A stretch of 64,000 nucleotides of DNA, taken from NCBI RefSeq assembly GCF_023223525.1, contig NZ_JALPRX010000078.1:1-64000 (forward strand), given 5' to 3'. The stretch is from Roseomonas acroporae. Lineage in GTDB: Bacteria; Pseudomonadota; Alphaproteobacteria; Acetobacterales; Acetobacteraceae. A program made the translations under genes and the position numbers. Below are positions 56,235 to 63,862 of the stretch, one piece after another (positions within the stretch are counted from its first letter, which is position 1; the number at the start of each line of letters is the position of its first letter). The notes under the pieces are model-generated. The model was given only the letters and a program-made list of their open reading frames with translations. It was not told the DNA's origin and searched no databases.

Positions 56235-57263
56235 ATGATCATCGATTGCCACGGCCACTACACGACGGCCCCCAAGGCCCTGGAGGACTGGCGGGCGCGC
56301 CAGATCGCGGGCATCACGGATCCGTCGGCCAGGCCGCGCGCCTCGGAGCTGCGCATCGGCGACGACGAGCTGCGGGAGTCGATCGAGCAGAACCAGCTCC
56401 GGCAGATGCGCGAGCGCGGGAGCGACCTCACCATCTTCAGCCCGCGCGCCAGCTTCATGGCGCACCACATCGGCGACTTCGCCGTCTCCGCCGAGTGGGC
56501 CGGGATCTGCAACGAGCTGTGCCACCGCGTCTCGCAGCTCTTCCCGGACCACTTCGCCGGCGCCGCCATGCTGCCGCAGAGTCCGGGCGTCGACACCCGG
56601 ACCTGCGTCGCCGAGATCGAGAAGTGCGTCAGGGAATACGGGTTCGTCGGCATCAACCTGAACCCCGACCCGTCCGGCGGCCACTGGCGCAGCCCGCCGC
56701 TGACCGCGCGCTACTGGTACCCGATCTACGAGAAGATGGTGGAATTCGACATCCCCGCGATGATCCACGTCTCCACGAGCTGCAACGCCTGCTTCCACAC
56801 CACGGGCGCGCACTACATCAACGCCGACACGACGGCGGTCATGCAGCTCATCGAGGGCGACCTGTTCAGGGACTTCCCGACGCTGCGCTTCGTGATCCCG
56901 CACGGCGGCGGCGCGGCGCCCTATCACTGGGGGCGCTACCGCGGCCTCGCCCAGGCGCTGAAGAAGCCGCTGCTGCGCGAGCACCTGCTGCGGAACGTCT
57001 TCTTCGACACCTGCGTCTACCACCAGCCCGGCATCGACCTGCTGACCAAGGTCATCCCGGTCGACAACATCCTGTTCGCCAGCGAGATGATCGGCGCGGT
57101 GCGCGGGATCGACCCCGAGACGGGCCACCACTTCGACGACACGAAGCGCTACGTCGACGCGACGGCGAACCTGAGCCCCGAGGATCGCCACAAGGTCTAC
57201 GAGGGCAATGCGCGCCGGGTCTATCCGCGCCTCGATGCCGCGCTCAGGGCACGCGGCAGGTAG
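56235..57263 (+). CDS. ligJ: 4-oxalomesaconate hydratase LigJ
   Basis: A 342-residue amidohydrolase that closely matches LigJ as I remember it. It has IIDCHGHYTTAPKALEDWR (His6/His8), DLTIFSPRASFMAHHIGDF, GFVGINLNPDPSGGHW, FVIPHGGGAAPYHWGRYRGLA, FFDTCVYHQPGIDLL, and ASEMIGAVRGIDPETGHHFDDTKRY (landmarks). It adds water to 4-oxalomesaconate to give 4-carboxy-4-hydroxy-2-oxoadipate, the step before the LigK aldolase, in the protocatechuate/gallate 4,5-cleavage route. The ATG at 56235 is preceded by GAGGAG. The aldolase gene that commonly follows ligJ is not intact here. Confidence 0.93.
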   Translation: MIIDCHGHYTTAPKALEDWRARQIAGITDPSARPRASELRIGDDELRESIEQNQLRQMRERGSDLTIFSPRASFMAHHIGDFAVSAEWAGICNELCHRVSQLFPDHFAGAAMLPQSPGVDTRTCVAEIEKCVREYGFVGINLNPDPSGGHWRSPPLTARYWYPIYEKMVEFDIPAMIHVSTSCNACFHTTGAHYINADTTAVMQLIEGDLFRDFPTLRFVIPHGGGAAPYHWGRYRGLAQALKKPLLREHLLRNVFFDTCVYHQPGIDLLTKVIPVDNILFASEMIGAVRGIDPETGHHFDDTKRYVDATANLSPEDRHKVYEGNARRVYPRLDAALRARGR

Positions 57264-57275
57264 GAGGGCGGCGGC

Positions 57276-57518
57276 ATGACCGGACCCGGCATCGCCCGGC
57301 GCGGCATCGCCCGCGCCGATCGGGCGGCGAACGCGGGGGCGGGGCGCACGCGGCCCGGCGCCGGGGCGCCCGGGCCGGCCCCCGGCGGGAGGCGCGATAC
57401 CCTCGCCGGGGCCAGGGGCCGGCGCTGGGGCCGGGCTGCGATGCGTGGACCGATGACGGTCCGCGTCTGCGTGGGCCGGCGCGCGGCCGGCCCGGAACGG
57501 GGGAAAGGGTCGGCATGA
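57276..57518 (+). other. Short reading frame where ligK would be expected
   Basis: An 80-codon frame starts 12 bp behind ligJ with a GGAGG ribosome site and begins MTGPGIARRGIARADRAAN. The start faintly resembles LigK aldolase N termini (a V/IxRxIxRAD pattern), after which the reading is Arg/Gly-rich and unrecognisable. It ends in an ATGA overlap with the next gene. It may be a decayed ligK remnant or simply a coupling frame. Confidence 0.3.
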
Positions 57519-58204
57519 GCGACCGGATCACGGGCATCTCCTCGATGGCGACGCGCCAGCTCCTCGCGGAGCTCGGCGCGGCGCATGAGCGGCGGACCGG
57601 CCGCCAGGTCTCGATCCGGTCGGTCGGCGGCGTGGAGGCCGCGCGGCTGGTGCGGGCCGGCGAGCCGTTCGACCTCGTCCTGCTGGCGTCGGACGCGATG
57701 GAGGCGCTGGAAGGCGAGGGATGGATCGTGCCCGGCAGCCGGACGGGCTTCGCCCGGTCGGGGATCGCGATGGCGATCCGCCAGGGCGCGCCCCGTCCCG
57801 CTGTCGGCGACGCGGAAGCGGTCCGGCAGGCGGTCCTGGCGGCGCCGAGGATCGGCTTCTCCACCGGCCCGAGCGGCAGCTACCTGAAGGCGCTGTGGGA
57901 ACGCTGGGGGATCGGCGAGGCGATCGCGGACCGCCTCGTGCAGGCGCCGCCCGGCGTGCCGGTCGGGACCCTGCTCGCCCGGGGCGAGGTCGAGCTCGGC
58001 TTCCAGCAGCTGAGCGAGCTGCTCGGCCTGCCCGGCATCGACGTCATCGGCCCGCTGCCCGCCCCGATCCAGTCCATGACCCTGTTCTCGTCCGGCATCG
58101 GCCGTGCCTCCCGGCAGCCCGATGCCGTCCGGGCGCTGGTCGCGGCCCTGAACGCCCCGGAGGCGGCGGCGGTCAAGCGCCGCCACGGCATGGAGCCGGG
58201 TTGA
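57515..58204 (+). CDS. Leaderless solute-binding-like protein (ModA/SBP_bac_11 type), second copy
   Basis: A 229-residue paralog of the protein at 9473-10192. RITGISSMATRQLLAELGAAHERRTG, PFDLVLLASDAMEALEGEGWI, STGPSGSYLKALWERWGI and GEVELGFQQLSELLGLPGIDVIGPLP (landmarks) match along the whole length. It has no signal peptide and no ABC partner genes. The ATG at 57515 overlaps the stop of the preceding short frame. Its place directly behind ligJ suggests a role in handling or sensing an aromatic-acid intermediate in the cytoplasm, but this is inference. Confidence 0.78.
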   Translation: MSDRITGISSMATRQLLAELGAAHERRTGRQVSIRSVGGVEAARLVRAGEPFDLVLLASDAMEALEGEGWIVPGSRTGFARSGIAMAIRQGAPRPAVGDAEAVRQAVLAAPRIGFSTGPSGSYLKALWERWGIGEAIADRLVQAPPGVPVGTLLARGEVELGFQQLSELLGLPGIDVIGPLPAPIQSMTLFSSGIGRASRQPDAVRALVAALNAPEAAAVKRRHGMEPG

Positions 58205-58434
58205 CCCCCCGGCCACCGGCAGGAGGCGCGGGGCATGGGGCGATCCGGGGCGGGGGCCGGGGCCGGCGGCGAGGCCGCTTAAACCCAGGGTAAATTCTGT
58301 CCGGTAGGGTCCGAACGGCGCGAGCCTTGCCGGATCGTCGGGTCCGGAACGCCGCCGCACCCTGGGCAGGAAGCCCGTTGCAACCCCTCGGGCCGCCGAG
58401 CCTGCCTTGCAGCGGCCATGGAGATTTTCCACCG

Positions 58435-58635
58435 ATGCTGTCGTTCCAACACCTGCCCCTCGCCCTCGCCACGAGATTCGCCGCCCTGCGCGCGGACCGT
58501 CGCGGCGTGACCGCCATCGAGTACGGGCTGATCGCGGCCCTGATCGCCGTCGTGATCACCGCCGGCGTCGGCGCCTTCGGCAATTCGGTCAATACCTTCT
58601 TCAACGGCCTCGCGGCGAAGCTGAGCCTCGGCTGA
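58435..58635 (+). CDS. Flp-family type IVb prepilin
   Basis: A 66-residue prepilin. A basic leader ends at Gly24, and the mature protein starts VTAIEYGLIAALIAVVI with Glu at +5, the classical TadV-type cleavage site and hydrophobic stalk. It would form tight-adherence (Flp) pili. No tad or cpa assembly genes are in the window. An AT-richer patch near 58280-58300 may hold its promoter. Confidence 0.88.
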   Translation: MLSFQHLPLALATRFAALRADRRGVTAIEYGLIAALIAVVITAGVGAFGNSVNTFFNGLAAKLSLG

Positions 58636-58968
58636 CGCCTCGCGCCGCGCGGCGGCACGGCGCCCACCCCGCATCGCGGCGGAACCAAGCCGAGGCGGCG
58701 GGCATCGCCCGCGCCCCGGTGCGCACGCCGGCGCGCCCCGTGAAGCGGCCCCCGCGGGGGCGGGACGGTCCCGGCCTCGCGCCCGGGCCGGCGCGCGGTG
58801 GAACGCCGCGTCGGCAGGATCGCGCCTCCCGCCGCCGCCGGCGGTCCCGGGACCGGCACGCGCCGGCCGGACCTGGCACCCTCCGGCGCCCCGATCCCGC
58901 CGGCGGGGCGTGCGGCCGCTGGCAGGGCGGCGATGCGCCCCTCGGCGGGGGCGTGCCCTGCGGCGGCC
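58636..58968. other. Gene-free gap between flp and the peptidase gene
   Basis: This 333-bp convergent gap is GC-rich. I see no gene and no strong terminator. Confidence 0.4.
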
Positions 58969-59919
58969 TCAGCCGCGACGGCGGAACCGCTCCACCGCCG
59001 CCACCAGCGCCGTGCGCACGCCCGGCTCCAGCGCCGAGTGGCCTGCGTCCGGCACCACGGTCAGGCGCGCGCGCGGCCAGGCGGCGGCCAGGTCGAAGGC
59101 GGTCTCGGCCGGGCAGACCATGTCGTAGCGGCCCTGCACGATCTCGGCGGGGATGTGGGCGATGCGGCCCATGCCGCCGAGCAGGCCCTCGGGCGGCAGG
59201 AACAGGTCGTGCGCGAAGTAGTGCGCCTCGATCCGCGCGAGGCCGAGGGCGGTGCGGTCCTGGGCGAAGCTCGCCACCGTGTCCGGGTTGGGCAGCAGGG
59301 TGGAGCAGGAGCCCTCGTACTGGCTCCAGGCGCGCGCCGCCGGCAGGTGCACCTGCGGATCGGGGTCGCAGAGGCGCTTCAGGTAGGCGGCGAGCAGATC
59401 GCCGCGCTCCTCCGCCGGCAGGTGCTCGGCGAAGGAGGTCCAGGCATCCGGGAAGATGCGGCGCAGCCCGTAGAGGAACCAGTCCACCTCGCTGGCACGG
59501 CCGAGGAACACGCCGCGCAGCACGCAGCCCGCCACGCGCTCCGGGTGCGCCTGCACGTAGGCGAGCGCCAGGGTCGAGCCCCAGGAGCCGCCGAACAGCA
59601 GCCACCGCTCGATGCCGAGGAAGCGGCGCAGCGCCTCGATGTCGGCCACGAGATGGGGCGTGGAGTTGTCCCGCAATTCGCCGAGCGGGCGGGAGCGCCC
59701 GGCGCCGCGCTGGTCGAAGATCACCACCCGCCAGTGGCCGGGATCGAAGAAGCGCCGATGCACCGCGCCCGCGCCGGCGCCCGGGCCGCCGTGCAGGAAC
59801 AGGGCCGGCTGGCCGCGCGGGTTCCCGACCTGCTCCCAGTACATGACATGCCCGCCTGACAACGGCAGCAGGCCGGTCTCGTAGGGAGCGATATCGGGAA
59901 ACAGGTCGCCACGGGGCAT
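58969..59919 (-). CDS. pip: Proline iminopeptidase
   Basis: A 316-residue S33 peptidase. The oxyanion motif is in ALFLHGGPGAGAG, the nucleophile elbow in LLFGGSWGSTLALAY, and the late Asp (QGRYDMVCP) and His (VPDAGHSALEP) complete the triad. The start MPRGDLFPDIAPYETGLLPLS and DQRGAGRSRPLGELRDNSTPHLVADIE (landmark) are diagnostic. It removes N-terminal proline from peptides in the cytoplasm. ATG 59919 is well supported. It stands alone. Confidence 0.95.
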   Translation of the reverse strand: MPRGDLFPDIAPYETGLLPLSGGHVMYWEQVGNPRGQPALFLHGGPGAGAGAVHRRFFDPGHWRVVIFDQRGAGRSRPLGELRDNSTPHLVADIEALRRFLGIERWLLFGGSWGSTLALAYVQAHPERVAGCVLRGVFLGRASEVDWFLYGLRRIFPDAWTSFAEHLPAEERGDLLAAYLKRLCDPDPQVHLPAARAWSQYEGSCSTLLPNPDTVASFAQDRTALGLARIEAHYFAHDLFLPPEGLLGGMGRIAHIPAEIVQGRYDMVCPAETAFDLAAAWPRARLTVVPDAGHSALEPGVRTALVAAVERFRRRG

Positions 59920-60364
59920 TTCCCGATAATTGTCGCGACCGCCGGTCCTCGGCAAGCACCGGCTTCTGCCGGCGCCGCCGGGAAGGCGCCCCCGCGGACC
60001 GGCGGAACGGCGACAAGTGCCTCGGAAGGCTGGGAAAAAGGGAATGCCGACGGCGGCCGGCCCCGGCGATGCGCGCCTCCGCCGGGGCGGCACGTAGCCA
60101 CGATTTCCGGCCCCGCGGCCAATTCCGCCCGTCGGCAACGGCGTTTCCCAGGCAGGGCCCGGCGCTTCACGATTCGCGGAGCGCGTGCACGCCGCCGGGA
60201 AAGGCCTTGACGGCCGGCGCGCGTCGCCCGGGTGGCCGCCGGCGCCGGATGGACCGGCAACCGGCCGGCCGGACCGGGGCGACCGGGGGTGGCGGCAGCA
60301 GATTATGGCGCACGCACGCACGGCCCTCTTCGCGTCTGCGACATTTGCACCTAGATTTTGTGAC
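59920..60364. other. Gap before the zinc-ribbon-like gene
   Basis: This 445-bp divergent gap has no convincing gene. An AT-richer run near 60340-60365 (ATTTGCACCTAGATTTTGTGACATGG) may include the promoter of the following gene. Confidence 0.4.
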
Positions 60365-61123
60365 ATGGCCTTGTCCCCTTCGGCACAACCGCGAGCAGGC
60401 GCCGCGCAGGACGGCATCCGCTGCGCCGTGTGCGGAACGCAGAGCCGGCAGCCGCCCTTCCGCCCCCTGCAATCCGAGCAGCCGCCCGATCTCGACCTGC
60501 GTCCGGGCGAGCCGGTGCGCTCCACCATGCCCCGCTGGCTGCAGCAGTGCCCGAGCTGCGGCTACGCCGCGCCCGACATCGGCCGGGCCCACCCGGCGGC
60601 CGCGCAGGCCGTGGCCGCCGCCCCCTTCCGCGCCCTGCTGGTGGAGACCAGCCACCCGCTGCTGGCCCGCCGCTTCCTGGCCTGGGCGCACGTGCTCGAG
60701 GAGACCGGGGCGCTGCATGCCGCCGCCGAGGCGACGCTGCAGGCCGCCTGGGTGGCCGACGATCTCGGCCGCGACGATCTCTCCCAGCACTGGCGGCAGG
60801 ACGCGGTGGCGCTGTGGCGCGGCGGCCCGCGCCTCGACGCCGAGCAGACCGTCCGGGTGATCGACGCGCTGCGCCGTGCCGGCGCCTTCGAGGATGCCGA
60901 CAGCACGGCCGAGGCGCTGGGCCGCACCGATCCGCCGGAGGAGGTGATGCAGGTGGTGACGCTGGAGCGGCGGCTGATCGCCGACCACGATGCCGGCCGG
61001 CATACCATCGCCTCGGCCATGCCGCCGCCGGCGCGGCGGCCGCATGTGAGCCACCAGAAGATCGCCAGCCGCGGCGAGGGGCTGTTCGGCCGCCTCGGCC
61101 GCCTGCTGCGGCGCCGCCGATAG
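60365..61123 (+). CDS. Cys-rich (CxxC...CxxC) protein, DUF2225-like
   Basis: A 252-residue protein whose first 70 residues hold two CxxC knuckles, Cys20/Cys23 (IRCAVCG) and Cys62/Cys65 (QQCPSCGY), probably binding one zinc. The remainder is helical and TPR-like (FLAWAHVLEETGALHAAAEATLQAAWVADD region). It ends in a basic RLGRLLRRRR tail. It resembles DUF2225-type proteins, but I am not certain. The start is ambiguous: ATG 60305 would add 20 residues. It lies 114 bp before the zinc-regulated receptor gene. Confidence 0.55.
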   Translation: MALSPSAQPRAGAAQDGIRCAVCGTQSRQPPFRPLQSEQPPDLDLRPGEPVRSTMPRWLQQCPSCGYAAPDIGRAHPAAAQAVAAAPFRALLVETSHPLLARRFLAWAHVLEETGALHAAAEATLQAAWVADDLGRDDLSQHWRQDAVALWRGGPRLDAEQTVRVIDALRRAGAFEDADSTAEALGRTDPPEEVMQVVTLERRLIADHDAGRHTIASAMPPPARRPHVSHQKIASRGEGLFGRLGRLLRRRR

Positions 61124-61221
61124 GCGCCGCGCCGGCCGCCCTCGCGGCGGTGACGCCGCGGCGCGGTCCGCCCGCGCGGGGCGCCGGCCCGGGGCGGGCC
61201 GTCTCGCCTGCGCGGCATGGT

Positions 61222-61240
61222 CATGTTATATTATAACATG
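61222..61240. promoter_or_regulatory. Zur operator overlapping promoter and start codon
   Basis: CATGTTATA-T-TATAACATG is a perfect 9-bp dyad matching the Zur box core (GTTATA...TATAAC). The ATG of the receptor gene is its last three bases. A TATATT -10-like hexamer (61227-61232) would start transcription at about 61238-61239, that is, on the start codon, giving a leaderless mRNA. Zur binding would block RNA polymerase when zinc is plentiful. Confidence 0.8.
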
Positions 61241-62134
61241 CTCTCCTCTCCCCTGCCGCGCCGCGGCCTGCTCGGCCTCGCCCTGCTCCCCGGCATCGCC
61301 GGAATCGCCCGCGCCCAGGCGCCGGTCGCCGTGGTGGCCTCCTTCTCCATCCTGGGCGACCTGGTGCGGCAGGTGGCGGGCGATCGCGCGCGCCTGCGCG
61401 TGCTGGTCGGGCCGGACGCCGACGCGCACGACTTCCAGCCCCGTCCCTCCGATGCCGCGGCGATCCGCGACGCGGCGCTGGTCGTGCGCAACGGGCTCGG
61501 CTTCGAGCCCTGGATGGACCGGCTGCTGCGTGCCGCCGGGGGCAGCCCGAAGGTGGCCACGGCCGCGCAGGACGTGACGCCGCGCCGCCTGCCGGGCGGC
61601 GCCGTCGACCCGCACGCCTGGCAGGATGTCGGCAACGCCGTGCTCTATGCCCGGCGCATCGCCGCCGCGCTCGCCGAGGCCGACCCGGCCGGAGCGGCAA
61701 CCCACGCGACGGCGGGCGAGGCGCTGGCGGCAAGGCTGCGGGCGCTGGACGCCTGGGTGCGCGAGCAGGTCGCCACCGTGCCGCCGGCGCGGCGCGTGGT
61801 GGTGACGACCCACGACGCCTTCGGCTACTTCGCCGCCGCCTACGGCGTGGAATTCCGCGCGGCGCAGGGCATCAGCACCGAGGCGGAGCCCTCGGCCGCG
61901 GCGGTCGGCCGGCTGATCCGGCAGATACGCGCCGAGAACATCACCGCCGTCTTCGTCGAGAACCTTCGCAACCAGACCGCGCAGCGCCGGCTGGCGGCGG
62001 AGGCCGGGGTGAGGCTGCGCGGCAGCCTCTACGCGGACTCGCTCTCCCCCCCCGACGGGCCCGCCCCGACCTACGAGGCGATGATCCGTCACAATGTCGG
62101 CCTGCTGGTGCCGGCGATGCGCGGCGAGGGATAG
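61238..62134 (+). CDS. znuA: Zinc ABC transporter receptor (ZnuA/TroA type)
   Basis: A 298-residue periplasmic metal-binding protein. Leader PLPRRGLLGLALLPGIAGIARA; then VVASFSILGDLVRQVAGD, DADAHDFQPRPSD (His64), VDPHAWQDV (His126), TTHDAFGYFAAAYGVEF (His192) and a late Asp in SLYADSLSPP form the A-I type His3-Asp site. The usual His-rich loop of ZnuA is missing. A perfect Zur-box dyad overlaps the start, supporting zinc. No znuB/C genes follow, so it is an orphan receptor here. A longer frame from 61217 reads through the operator and is less likely. Confidence 0.88.
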   Translation: MLSSPLPRRGLLGLALLPGIAGIARAQAPVAVVASFSILGDLVRQVAGDRARLRVLVGPDADAHDFQPRPSDAAAIRDAALVVRNGLGFEPWMDRLLRAAGGSPKVATAAQDVTPRRLPGGAVDPHAWQDVGNAVLYARRIAAALAEADPAGAATHATAGEALAARLRALDAWVREQVATVPPARRVVVTTHDAFGYFAAAYGVEFRAAQGISTEAEPSAAAVGRLIRQIRAENITAVFVENLRNQTAQRRLAAEAGVRLRGSLYADSLSPPDGPAPTYEAMIRHNVGLLVPAMRGEG

Positions 62135-62258
62135 AGCGGATCGCCGGAGGGCGGCTACGCCCGGCGGGGATGACGGCCGGCGCGGCTTTTGTCGACGGCG
62201 GCGGGACGCCGGGCCGCCTGAAGCGTTGTACCCGCCGCAACTCGCCGAGGGACGGGAG

Positions 62259-62654
62259 ATGAGCGACAAGCCGATGGAAGGCACGGGCGCGGCCGCGGTG
62301 GCGGCGCACAGCAAGGACGCGGTGGAGGCGGGCAATGCCCCGGACGCCGTCGGGGCGCCGGGCGAGGGCGAAGGCATCCGCCGCCGCGTGGAGGATCTGG
62401 CCGGCACGGTTTCCGAAGCCGCGAGCCGGGCCGGGCATGCGGCCGCCGACATGGCCAGCCGCGCCGGCAGCTCGGCGGCCGGGATGGCGCAGACCGCGAA
62501 GGAAACGGTGTCGCGCGCCGGCGGGCAGGCCTACGAGCAGGGGGTGCGCGCCGGGCACTATGCCGGCAGGGTGGCGCGGAACGAGCCGCTGGCCGCGCTG
62601 CTCGGCGCGGGGCTGGTGGGCTTCATGCTGGGCGTGCTGGTGACGCGGCGCTGA
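62259..62654 (+). CDS. DUF883-like membrane-anchored stress protein (YqjD/ElaB type)
   Basis: A 131-residue protein. A helical, alanine-rich central part with repeated SRAG..A units (residues about 45-95) is followed by a C-terminal glycine-zipper helix NEPLAALLGAGLVGFMLGVLVTRR, cited as a landmark, the typical DUF883 end. Members bind ribosomes or the inner membrane in stationary phase in E. coli. The ATG at 62259 follows GGGAG. It stands alone. Confidence 0.75.
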   Translation: MSDKPMEGTGAAAVAAHSKDAVEAGNAPDAVGAPGEGEGIRRRVEDLAGTVSEAASRAGHAAADMASRAGSSAAGMAQTAKETVSRAGGQAYEQGVRAGHYAGRVARNEPLAALLGAGLVGFMLGVLVTRR

Positions 62655-62828
62655 TACGCCGGCGACGTCGCGCGCCGCCCGGACCTTGCGCACGGGGGCG
62701 CCGAGGGGCGCCGGAGGAAAGGTGCCGGGAGTGCGCTCCAGGGGCCACGGCGGACACGAGGCCCTTCCCGTTCGCCCCCGGCACTGCCCGACATGGCGGG
62801 CCGGGAGGTGCGGGGCCGTCGCGCGGCC

Positions 62829-62868
62829 TCGGTGTCGCCCTCGTCCATTCGGTGTCGCCCTCGTCCAT
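62829..62868. repeat. Perfect 20-bp tandem duplication
   Basis: TCGGTGTCGCCCTCGTCCAT occurs twice in a row (62829-62848, 62849-62868). It lies in the decayed dehydrogenase fragment; 20 bp is not a multiple of three, so it shifts the frame. Confidence 0.9.
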
Positions 62869-63210
62869 CAGGATGGTGGCGGTGAGCCGGCCCACGGTGC
62901 GGCCACGCCCGCCTGCCAGCCGCCAGCGCGGCAGGCCGCTCCGGGCCATGGCGCGCACGAGCGGCTCGTCGCCGATGTCGAGGGTGTTCCGCGCGACCGC
63001 CTCCAGGAAGGCGGCGCGCTGCTCCGGCGCGGTCTCGCGGCAGGAATGGAAGGCGGCCCAGGCCAGGGCGCAGGCGCGCTTCGCCTCGGCCGCCCCGCCG
63101 CCGAAGGTGGGTTCCATCTCCCTGCCGGTCGCGGCCCCGACCGCGCGGATGGGCCTGTCGGCGCCACGCGGCGCCGTGGCACCGATCCGCATCTCCCTGG
63201 TGACGGACAC
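62833..63210 (-). pseudogene. N-terminal fragment of an aldehyde dehydrogenase (2-oxoglutarate-semialdehyde type)
   Basis: From a GTG at 63210 (ribosome site GGGAAC) the reading matches the first about 100 residues of NADP aldehyde dehydrogenases acting on 2-oxoglutarate semialdehyde: EPTFGGGAAEAKRACALA, APEQRAAFLEAVARN, LGDxL-like IGDEPLVRAMARSGLP, and RLAGGRGRTVGRL. The remaining 400 or so residues, with the catalytic Cys and Glu, are absent. After TVGRL the frame runs into a 20-bp duplication and unrelated sequence. It is a truncated relic. Intact copies of this enzyme serve aldarate and arabinose breakdown, which fits the aldarate genes at the left of the window. Confidence 0.7.
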
Positions 63211-63454
63211 GAGGCGTTCCCTTTCCTTGCCGGCCGGACGAGCCGGAGGGTCGTAGTGGCGGCGGCGGTATTCCGGCCGGTGCCGGCCAGCCGTGCCATG
63301 GGCCACGGCCGTGCCCGGTGGCCGCGGCCGGCGGTCGCTGGCCGGTGCGCCGGCGGCAGGGAGTGCGAAGCCCTTCATGGCGCCGCAAGCCCGTTGCCCG
63401 CAGCCTGCTCCCGTGCTGGCCGATCCCGGCCCAGCCGACAGCGGAGTTCCAGGC

Positions 63455-63862
63455 ATGCGCCTCGGAGTCAGGATTATGGCGGCCGTCCTGGCCGGTGCCG
63501 CCGTGCTCGGCCCCGGCCATGTCCGGGCGCAGCCCGCCGTGCCGCCGCCGGCGCTGTGGGGAGTCTGGGCCGATGTCGGCAAGGCCTGCGACGGGCCGAG
63601 CGCGGCCGTGCTGACGCCGCGGTCGGTCACCATGCTGACGGCGAACCTGATCCTCCAGGGCGAGTGGACGACGGCCGGCGAGGAGCACAGCTTCCACGTA
63701 CGCGCCGTGACCGGCGCGTCCCGACGGAGCGAGCAGGAACTGGCCGGCAAGGTGTTCGTGGTCCGCCTCGACGGCGATCACCTTCGCCTCGTCCGGGTGG
63801 TCGATGCCCGGGGGAACGAGGAGCAGGACGGCGAGGCCGACCTCGCGAGGCGCTGCGACTGA
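63455..63862 (+). CDS. Small secreted protein of unknown function
   Basis: A 135-residue protein with a signal peptide (MRLGVRIMAAVLAGAAVLGPG..., cleavage near VRAQ). The mature part has WGVWADVGKACDGPSAAVLTPRSVTML, a second strand-rich half (VFVVRLDGDHLRLVRVVD) and a C-terminal RRCD, giving two Cys that may bond. I recognise no named family. The ATG at 63455 gives the proper signal peptide. It has no clear partner. Confidence 0.65.
   Translation: MRLGVRIMAAVLAGAAVLGPGHVRAQPAVPPPALWGVWADVGKACDGPSAAVLTPRSVTMLTANLILQGEWTTAGEEHSFHVRAVTGASRRSEQELAGKVFVVRLDGDHLRLVRVVDARGNEEQDGEADLARRCD

Noticed and set aside
57515-58204. Periplasmic molybdate-binding protein ModA
   Set aside because: There is no signal peptide and no modBC genes. 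The fold is similar but the context does not fit molybdate uptake.
61217-61237. Earlier ATG start for the ZnuA-like gene
   Set aside because: It would place the coding start before the likely promoter hexamer, inside and upstream of the Zur operator, and adds residues before a normal signal peptide.
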